Part shown: positions 7,311-12,864 of the stretch, piece by piece
How positions within the stretch are numbered: position 1 is the first letter of the stretch
Layout: each line of letters begins with the position of its first letter
DNA from: an uncultured Neisseriaceae bacterium
GTDB taxonomy: Bacteria; Pseudomonadota; Gammaproteobacteria; Burkholderiales; UBA11063
Direction of reading: 5' to 3'
Assembly: GCA_903891375.1 (NCBI GenBank)
Contig: CAITEL010000126.1
Location: 1-12,864 of the forward strand
DNA: 12,864 nucleotides
Notes under the pieces: generated by a model
Told to the model about the DNA's origin: nothing
The model's database searches: none
What the model saw: the letters and a program-made list of their open reading frames with translations, nothing else
Translations under genes and position numbers: made by a program

Positions 7311-7350
7311 AAAATACCGAGAATATATAATGATAAACTCGGTATTTTTT
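7311..7350. terminator. Bidirectional terminator between the convergent chitinase genes
   Basis: AAAATACCGAG (7311-7321) pairs with CTCGGTATTTT (7338-7348), an 11-bp stem around a 16-nt AT-rich loop. On the plus strand the stem ends in a run of T (to 7350); on the minus strand the complement of the A-rich 5' side gives a U-rich tail. It lies 14 nt after the stop of the minus-strand chitinase gene and 222 nt after the plus-strand one, so it can end both transcripts. The loop is long but the stem is strong for this composition. Confidence 0.75.
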
Positions 7351-7364
7351 GAAAAAGTGAAAAA

Positions 7365-10300
7365 CTATAAGCCCAATTGAGCCGCTGCCGTATTACTAAT
7401 TAAATCACCATTTAATTTATCCCAGTTACTATCCCAAAGCATTACACCTGCAACATTGCTACTATATGTACTTTGCAACGTATTGATTACACTCACAATA
7501 GTTGATGGTAATGCATAATAAGCTGAACCACCTGCACTAGTTGATGCTAGTAGTCCAATAATTAATTTATTTTGTGGAACACCTGCAAATACACTAGGTG
7601 CAAAAGGAGTAATACCCCACGATGCTGGTGCTAACCCTTGTTGATTAGTCCAATTTAAATAAACATCTAATAAATAATTACTCGTACCACCTGCATAACC
7701 ATCATACCAATTGTTATAAAACTGCGGTTGTACATAATCAATGGCATTTATTGCATTTTTTATAATTGGAATAAAATAATTATATGCTTGACCCGCAACA
7801 CCTTGTGTGCTTGGTAAACCTTGGTATATCGTAACATCTTCAGGACTCACAATAATTAACTTACGTGGATTAGTGCCAAATTGCGCATCCATTTGCGTAC
7901 GTAAATTATTTATTACTGTTGCAACCGTAGTTGGAGCTGTCGCATATGCCTCAATATCTAAATCAACACCATCAATACCTGCATTCTTAATTGTATTTAT
8001 AACACTAGTGATAAAATTTTGTTGATTAGTACTACTACTAAAAATCACATCCCAATTTCCATTTTGCCCACCAACCGATATAAGTACTTTTTTACCTGTA
8101 GCATGCCATCCAGAAATTAAGGCGGTTGGCATCGTATCAGTACTAATTGAACCATCAGCATTAGAATTAGCAAATGCCATAATTACGTGAGTAGCTTTAG
8201 CGTTTACATCATCTGTAGTTGATTGCCCACAATAGTTACCACTAAAACCACACCAAAATATACTTAGCACTTTACTTCCAGCCACTTGCTGAGTAAAGGT
8301 AATACTTGCAGTTGCTGTTTGATTGGCAATTACATTCACCAATGAAGGATTGACATATACCTGATAACCAGTTTCAGCCCCAGTAGTTATATGATAGTTT
8401 CCCGCAGTTAAGTTATTAAATAATAACGTTTTATTACTTCCACAACTATTAAACGTGCTCTCAGCTACTTGAATATTATCCCCATTAAGGAGGCTAATTG
8501 TTAATGGCGTCCAATTAGTGCAAGTTACACTACTACTATTCACAGTAATTGATAAATTCCCTTGATATACTGGAGTAGGTGGAATTGGCTTTGGCTGTGG
8601 AGAACTACCACCTAAAAATATATTAGAAAAATCAAAATTACCTTTATTTGAGTTATTACAAATCGCTGAGGCACTACTAGTGAGTGGACTACAATTCGTG
8701 TCTCTATCAAATGACCACATATGCACTGCACGTAAATTATTTTGCTGAGCAAATGTTAGTACAGTTTGAGCATCTGTCTGACTAAATATTTCATCGCGCA
8801 CATCATTATCTCCAATCATAGGCGTTAATTCTATACGTGATAAATTAAATGTAGGGTCAACCATTTTTACCTGAGCCACTGCATTTTGTGCTGCTTGAAT
8901 TGCACTTTGCCCCATATCGCATAATCCATTTTTAACCACACAAATATTTGAAGAAGCTGGTGAACCATAATCCATCGTCATCAGATTAATAGTATAATTA
9001 GATACTCCTGCTGAATTTAACGCACGCACAGCCAACATACCGCCAGTTCTACCATCATCTGGGATTGCCGCACCACCAGTTTGTGCCGCAAAAGTAGCCA
9101 ATGTTAAACTAATATTAACGCTTGGATAATTTTGTTGCACCCACTTCATTGCATTCATTAAATTAGATAATTGTGTAGGAGTAAGGTTATTCTCAATATC
9201 CAAATCTAACCCAACCATACTTGAAGTATAATACCTTTTCATAAATTTACTCATCCCATCATGAGTCGCATTATCATCACAAGTAAATGCACCAGATTGC
9301 CCACCAGTTGAAATTGTATAATTAATCCCATTAGTAGCAAAATTTTGTAAGTTTGCCGTAGCCAATGCATCAGGTGTAATTCCAGCCCAAGTTTCACTAC
9401 CACAATTACCAGAAGCAAAAGCTAAAGAAATATTATTTAAATTCTTTAATGAATTATTTCTCACTTGCACAACAGGTGTTACAAAATTAGTAGTATTCGT
9501 TATCTTAGTTGATATAACATTATTATTCCAATTCATATTAACTGTAACATCTTTATATGGTGAGAAGATCACACTACTCACACTTGGTATTGTTACCGTT
9601 ATATTAAAAGTTTGCGGAGTAATGCTACTGGTAAAAGTTCCATCCCCACCAGTGATAATAACACCATTGCCTGATACTTTATAACTAATTAAGCTACTAT
9701 AGGTGGAACCTGCCCCCAAAGTTGTTGGAAATTTAAAATTATTTAGTCCAGACACTAAAGCTAAGTTTCCTCCAAATAATAATGACCCCTGATCTGAATC
9801 TAAAAATGTTACACTTAGTGGGTTAGTCGCAGATTCAATTACATTAAATTGCACATTACTAGTTGCAACAGGTACAGATTCCGCATAACTTAAAGTAAGA
9901 TTTTGCGTTGTTGCACTAGCTACTACTGTTTGAGCATTTGGCATATAACACACACCTTGCACCACGTCACATGCACCCTGTAACACTAAATTATATGGAA
10001 TTGCACTTTCCAATAACGTAATACTTTGTGATTGCCCCCAAGGGATCGCTAATAATTGCTTTTGTCCACCATTAATAACTGATACCGATATTGTGCTTGG
10101 TAAATTTGCAATATTTGGCATCCTTGGTGCTGTTATTTTTAACTGAGTATAGCTTGGTGCTGGCGTAAATTGATTAACACTAATATTTTCCGTTTGAGTT
10201 GGATTAGCACTCGTTAATGTTATTACATTAGGTGATAGCGCATAATTTATCTGTGCATTTGATTCGACACTAATACTAAAAGTATAGTTACCTTGAGGTA

Positions 10301-11222
10301 ATGAACTAACAGTAAAGCTATTAGTTGCACTTTCTAAGCTAAATGGATAATTACCAATTACAACTTTTGAGTCATTGTTAAGCACATTAACTGTAGCCCA
10401 CTTATTCACTAATGTTAAATTATTAATATTTACTGTTATAATACCACTTTCAAATGTAGGAGTCGGTGTTGGTGGTGTTATTCCAAGAAATTTTATACCT
10501 TGTGATGCTTTTGTAAAATCAAAGGCATAATTTACATTGTTCTGCGCAATAGTTGCCCCACCACTAAATAAATCAGTCTCACTATTTGCTGCTAATACAC
10601 ATTGTCCTGCATCAGACCATCCTGCACCACCCCACGTACAACCCTGCGTACCAGGAATTATTGGATTTGAAATTAATTGCGTCATATTGTAAGATAAAGT
10701 ACCCGCTAAATACGTTGACTGCCCCCAATAACTTCCAGTAAAACTAAAACTATTATCAGCTAATTTACTAACTCCATTATCAGTATAATAGGCGGGAAGC
10801 GCAATTTGTAACCCACTAATAGAACATGGAGTAGAACCGTTATTCTTTACATGTACAGTGTATGTTTGCCACCACACATTACTTGAATTAGTATTGATAA
10901 GCGATAACGCAAGATTATTTACACAACTTGATAATGAAGTATTTCCCATTGTGTTCGTAGACGACGCTAATTTGCTTGATTTAGCCTGTATGGTAGATGT
11001 AGAAGTTGTCGAATCAACAAAACTACTCATATTTGCATATTTATTCGGAGTAATATTGCTTATAACATTTACTGGGGAGGGTTGTGGATCATTCCCGCCA
11101 CCGCCGCCACCACCACCGCCACTAGAACCACCACCTGAACTAGCAGAGCCACCTCCACAAGAAGTCAAAATAACAACTGTAGTTACAAAAACTAACAGTT
11201 TAACTAAAGCATTTAATTTCAT
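7365..11222 (-). CDS. Giant chitinase lipoprotein with two different GH18 domains
   Basis: This 1285-aa protein starts with a type II signal peptide (LTSC, Cys22) and a Gly/Ser linker with nine glycines (35-43). Next are a putative binding module (about 98-255) and three beta-sandwich-like modules (about 258-349, 350-450, 451-550). GH18 domain 1 (about 551-868) begins SPYKDVTVNMNW and has STGG, VGLDLDIE (670-677; donor Glu677), MTMDYG, TPMIGDNDVRDE and MWSFDRD, matching the Pyrococcus ChiA-like subfamily. A proline linker (871-886) and a fourth beta module (about 888-982) lead to GH18 domain 2 (983-1285), with SVGGQNGNW (from 1049), DGVDLDIE (1084-1091; donor Glu1091), QPQFYNNW and MLWDSNWD, matching the chitinase D-like subfamily. 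Both catalytic sites look intact. AGGAGT 8 nt before the ATG supports the start. The protein is probably anchored at the outer membrane. Two catalytic domains in one chain recall the dual chitinase of Thermococcus kodakarensis. No convincing promoter could be picked in the very AT-rich upstream DNA. Confidence 0.92.
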   Translation of the reverse strand: MKLNALVKLLVFVTTVVILTSCGGGSASSGGGSSGGGGGGGGGNDPQPSPVNVISNITPNKYANMSSFVDSTTSTSTIQAKSSKLASSTNTMGNTSLSSCVNNLALSLINTNSSNVWWQTYTVHVKNNGSTPCSISGLQIALPAYYTDNGVSKLADNSFSFTGSYWGQSTYLAGTLSYNMTQLISNPIIPGTQGCTWGGAGWSDAGQCVLAANSETDLFSGGATIAQNNVNYAFDFTKASQGIKFLGITPPTPTPTFESGIITVNINNLTLVNKWATVNVLNNDSKVVIGNYPFSLESATNSFTVSSLPQGNYTFSISVESNAQINYALSPNVITLTSANPTQTENISVNQFTPAPSYTQLKITAPRMPNIANLPSTISVSVINGGQKQLLAIPWGQSQSITLLESAIPYNLVLQGACDVVQGVCYMPNAQTVVASATTQNLTLSYAESVPVATSNVQFNVIESATNPLSVTFLDSDQGSLLFGGNLALVSGLNNFKFPTTLGAGSTYSSLISYKVSGNGVIITGGDGTFTSSITPQTFNITVTIPSVSSVIFSPYKDVTVNMNWNNNVISTKITNTTNFVTPVVQVRNNSLKNLNNISLAFASGNCGSETWAGITPDALATANLQNFATNGINYTISTGGQSGAFTCDDNATHDGMSKFMKRYYTSSMVGLDLDIENNLTPTQLSNLMNAMKWVQQNYPSVNISLTLATFAAQTGGAAIPDDGRTGGMLAVRALNSAGVSNYTINLMTMDYGSPASSNICVVKNGLCDMGQSAIQAAQNAVAQVKMVDPTFNLSRIELTPMIGDNDVRDEIFSQTDAQTVLTFAQQNNLRAVHMWSFDRDTNCSPLTSSASAICNNSNKGNFDFSNIFLGGSSPQPKPIPPTPVYQGNLSITVNSSSVTCTNWTPLTISLLNGDNIQVAESTFNSCGSNKTLLFNNLTAGNYHITTGAETGYQVYVNPSLVNVIANQTATASITFTQQVAGSKVLSIFWCGFSGNYCGQSTTDDVNAKATHVIMAFANSNADGSISTDTMPTALISGWHATGKKVLISVGGQNGNWDVIFSSSTNQQNFITSVINTIKNAGIDGVDLDIEAYATAPTTVATVINNLRTQMDAQFGTNPRKLIIVSPEDVTIYQGLPSTQGVAGQAYNYFIPIIKNAINAIDYVQPQFYNNWYDGYAGGTSNYLLDVYLNWTNQQGLAPASWGITPFAPSVFAGVPQNKLIIGLLASTSAGGSAYYALPSTIVSVINTLQSTYSSNVAGVMLWDSNWDKLNGDLISNTAAAQLGL
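11094..11120 (-). repeat. GGN trinucleotide repeat encoding a polyglycine linker
   Basis: Nine GGN codons in a row on the minus strand encode Gly35-Gly43, just after the lipidated cysteine. On the plus strand the run reads as CCN codons, so it is the same kind of repeat as the polyproline run of the other chitinase but read from the opposite strand. It is a candidate for slippage. Confidence 0.9.
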
Positions 11223-11456
11223 TTAATAAAACTCCTATAGTATTATTTATATAAGATATGAAAAATATTTAAAATTTATCTTTCACTCCATTTTGCAATA
11301 TATATTTATCGACAAAAACACATCTTAGATTTTAATTCATTCTTATATTATGGTACAATGTATAAATATGTATATCTAATATGTAAAAACAACTTATATT
11401 AATCATATTCAAATCTTGGGTTTAGAGGTGGAGTGGTCTGTCGAAATATGGTATAA
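11223..11456. other. AT-rich spacer between dnaK and the two-domain chitinase gene
   Basis: I see no gene here. The spacer must hold the chitinase promoter on the minus strand, but several AT-rich hexamers compete and none has a convincing -35, so I name none. A short G-rich patch on the plus strand (about 11417-11445, around GAGGTGGAGTGGTCTGTCG) stands out from the flanks. It has no reading frame or clear fold, and its tail GGTCTGTCG vaguely recalls insertion-sequence ends. Confidence 0.4.
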
Positions 11457-11489
11457 AAAAACCGTGTGTTAGATTAACACACGGTTTTT
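11457..11489 (-). terminator. Intrinsic terminator after dnaK
   Basis: A perfect 15-bp inverted repeat (11457-11471 with 11475-11489, core CCGTGTGTTA / TAACACACGG) surrounds a 3-nt loop. On the minus strand it ends in a run of T. It begins 27 nt beyond the dnaK stop codon. The A/T ends make it usable in both directions. Its strength and position imply that the dnaK transcript ends here. Confidence 0.92.
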
Positions 11490-11516
11490 AAAGTAAAAGA
11501 TAATGTTGTGTGGTGT

Positions 11517-12864
11517 TTATGAAGTTTTTTTATCGTTCTTAACTTCAGTAAACTCAGCATCAATTACGTCTGCATCTTTAGCATCTGCATTTTGTGTAGT
11601 AGACTCAGCTCCACCTTCAGGTGTAGCACCTTGTTTATCCTGCATGTCTTTATACATCATTTCACCAAGTTTTTGTGACGCCGTCATTAATGCTTGTACT
11701 TTAGCTTCAAGAGTTTCTTTATCATCCGACTTTAATGCTTCTTCAACATCTTTAATTGCAGCTTCTATATTTTCTTTAGTAGTCGCATCAACTTTATCAC
11801 CATGCTCAGTTAAAGATTTGCGTGTTGAATGAATCATTGCATCTGCATTATTACGTGATTGCACCATTTCTGAAGCTTTTTTGTCTTCTTCAGCATGCGC
11901 CTCAGCATCATTCACCATACGTTGGATTTCTTCTTCAGATAAACCAGAGCTTGCTTGAATAGTGATCTTACTCTCTTTACCTGTAGCTTTATCTTTCGCA
12001 GATACATGTAAAATACCATTAGCATCAATATCAAACGCAACTTCTATTTGTGGTAACCCACGTGGTGCAGGTGCAATATCACCAAGATTAAATTGACCAA
12101 GACTTTTGTTACCTGTAGCCATTTGACGCTCACCTTGTAACACATGTATTGTTACTGCGGTTTGATTATCATCTGCAGTAGAGAATGTTTGAGCAGCCTT
12201 GGTTGGAATTGTAGTATTTTTATTAATTAACTTAGTAAATACACCGCCTAATGTCTCAATACCTAATGATAATGGAGTCACATCAAGTAGTAGTACGTCG
12301 GTTCTATCACCTGACAATACTGAACCTTGAATAGCAGCACCAACTGCAACAGCTTCATCTGGGTTCACATCTTTTCTAGGTTCTTTACCAAAGAATTCTT
12401 TAACTTGATCTTGTACCTTAGGCATACGTGTTTGGCCACCAACTAAAATAACATCATCAATATCAGATGGGCTTAAGCCTGCATCTTTTAATGCTGTTTT
12501 GCATGGTTCAATAGTACGCACCACTAAATCATCAACAATTGACTCGAATTTAGCACGAGTAATTTTTTGAACCAAATGTTTTGGCCCATTTGCATCCATA
12601 GTAATGTATGGAAGATTGATTTCTGTTTGAGTAGATGAAGATAACTCAATTTTAGCTTTCTCAGCTGCATCTTTCAAACGTTGAAGAGCCATCACGTCTT
12701 TTTTTAAATCAATGCCTTGCTCTTTTTGGAATTCTGTAATAATATAATCAATTAAACGTTGATCAAAGTCTTCTCCACCTAAGAATGTATCACCATTAGT
12801 TGACAATACCTCAAATTGACTTTCACCATCAACATCAGCAATTTCAATAATTGAAATATCAAAC
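11517..12864 (-). CDS. dnaK: Chaperone DnaK (Hsp70), C-terminal 448 residues; 5' end outside window
   Basis: DnaK is the cytoplasmic ATP-driven Hsp70 that folds and protects proteins together with DnaJ and GrpE. The visible part begins at FDISIIE, next to the GGGTFD phosphate-binding motif (about residue 200 in E. coli). It continues through [13 protein letters not shown], the second phosphate segment [29 protein letters not shown], the interdomain linker [15 protein letters not shown], the beta substrate-binding domain ([22 protein letters not shown]) and the helical lid. The tail ends [19 protein letters not shown], typical of bacterial DnaK. The frame runs uninterrupted to the window edge, so the TTG near 12806 is not the start. 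It is followed by a strong terminator and then a chitinase gene in place of the dnaJ usually found downstream. grpE, if present, would lie to the right, outside the window. Confidence 0.98.
   Translation of the reverse strand, partial: FDISIIEIADVDGESQFEVLSTNGDTFLGGEDFDQRLIDYIITEFQKEQGIDLKKDVMALQRLKDAAEKAKIELSSSTQTEINLPYITMDANGPKHLVQKITRAKFESIVDDLVVRTIEPCKTALKDAGLSPSDIDDVILVGGQTRMPKVQDQVKEFFGKEPRKDVNPDEAVAVGAAIQGSVLSGDRTDVLLLDVTPLSLGIETLGGVFTKLINKNTTIPTKAAQTFSTADDNQTAVTIHVLQGERQMATGNKSLGQFNLGDIAPAPRGLPQIEVAFDIDANGILHVSAKDKATGKESKITIQASSGLSEEEIQRMVNDAEAHAEEDKKASEMVQSRNNADAMIHSTRKSLTEHGDKVDATTKENIEAAIKDVEEALKSDDKETLEAKVQALMTASQKLGEMMYKDMQDKQGATPEGGAESTTQNADAKDADVIDAEFTEVKNDKKTS

Noticed and set aside
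10858..11226. Plus-strand open frame with a proline run opposite the two-domain chitinase start
   Set aside because: It is the antisense of the signal peptide and polyglycine codons; it has no ribosome binding site and no sensible protein features.
12804..12806. TTG near 12806 as the start of a short DnaK-like protein
   Set aside because: The DnaK frame and its homology continue without a break to the window edge, so the gene is simply cut by the window.

Overview
The window is AT-rich bacterial DNA holding a pyrimidine-biosynthesis operon, two very large convergent chitinase lipoprotein genes, and the C-terminal two thirds of dnaK. DnaK resembles the gammaproteobacterial type. Low GC together with large, secreted, multi-module GH18 lipoproteins suggests a low-GC gammaproteobacterium, perhaps near Francisella and its environmental relatives. 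That placement is inference from protein style, not a database match.

Region 1-3755 (minus strand) is a compact UMP-synthesis operon: a 51-codon leader ORF, an intrinsic terminator that overlaps the leader's stop codon, then pyrE, carA and carB. pyrE and carA are 11 nt apart, and carA and carB overlap by 4 nt. The layout matches translation-coupled, UTP-sensitive attenuation as known for E. coli pyrBI. PyrE and CarA/CarB look closer to the UMPS/CAD-like (eukaryotic) sequence type than to the E. coli type. carB stops after 627 codons, inside the second half of the synthetase, at an apparent change in base composition 31 bases from the window edge. It may be interrupted or frameshifted; the window ends too soon to tell.

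Region 3756-3908 is a divergent control region. It has an extended -10 promoter for the pyr transcript (minus) and a near-consensus sigma-70 promoter for the first chitinase (plus).

Region 3909-11222 holds two convergent lipoprotein chitinases. The plus-strand one (1059 aa) has one C-terminal GH18 domain. The minus-strand one (1285 aa) has two different GH18 domains, one resembling Pyrococcus ChiA-like enzymes and one resembling chitinase D. Both have lipobox signal peptides, low-complexity linkers, putative chitin-binding modules and copies of a shared beta-sandwich-like module, so they look like a cooperating surface-attached chitin-degrading set. Between them lie an 85-nt strongly structured inverted-repeat element of unknown nature and a bidirectional terminator.

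Region 11223-12864 has an AT-rich spacer, a strong terminator and dnaK (minus strand, 5' end outside the window). No dnaJ follows dnaK. No tRNA, rRNA, CRISPR array or complete insertion sequence was seen.
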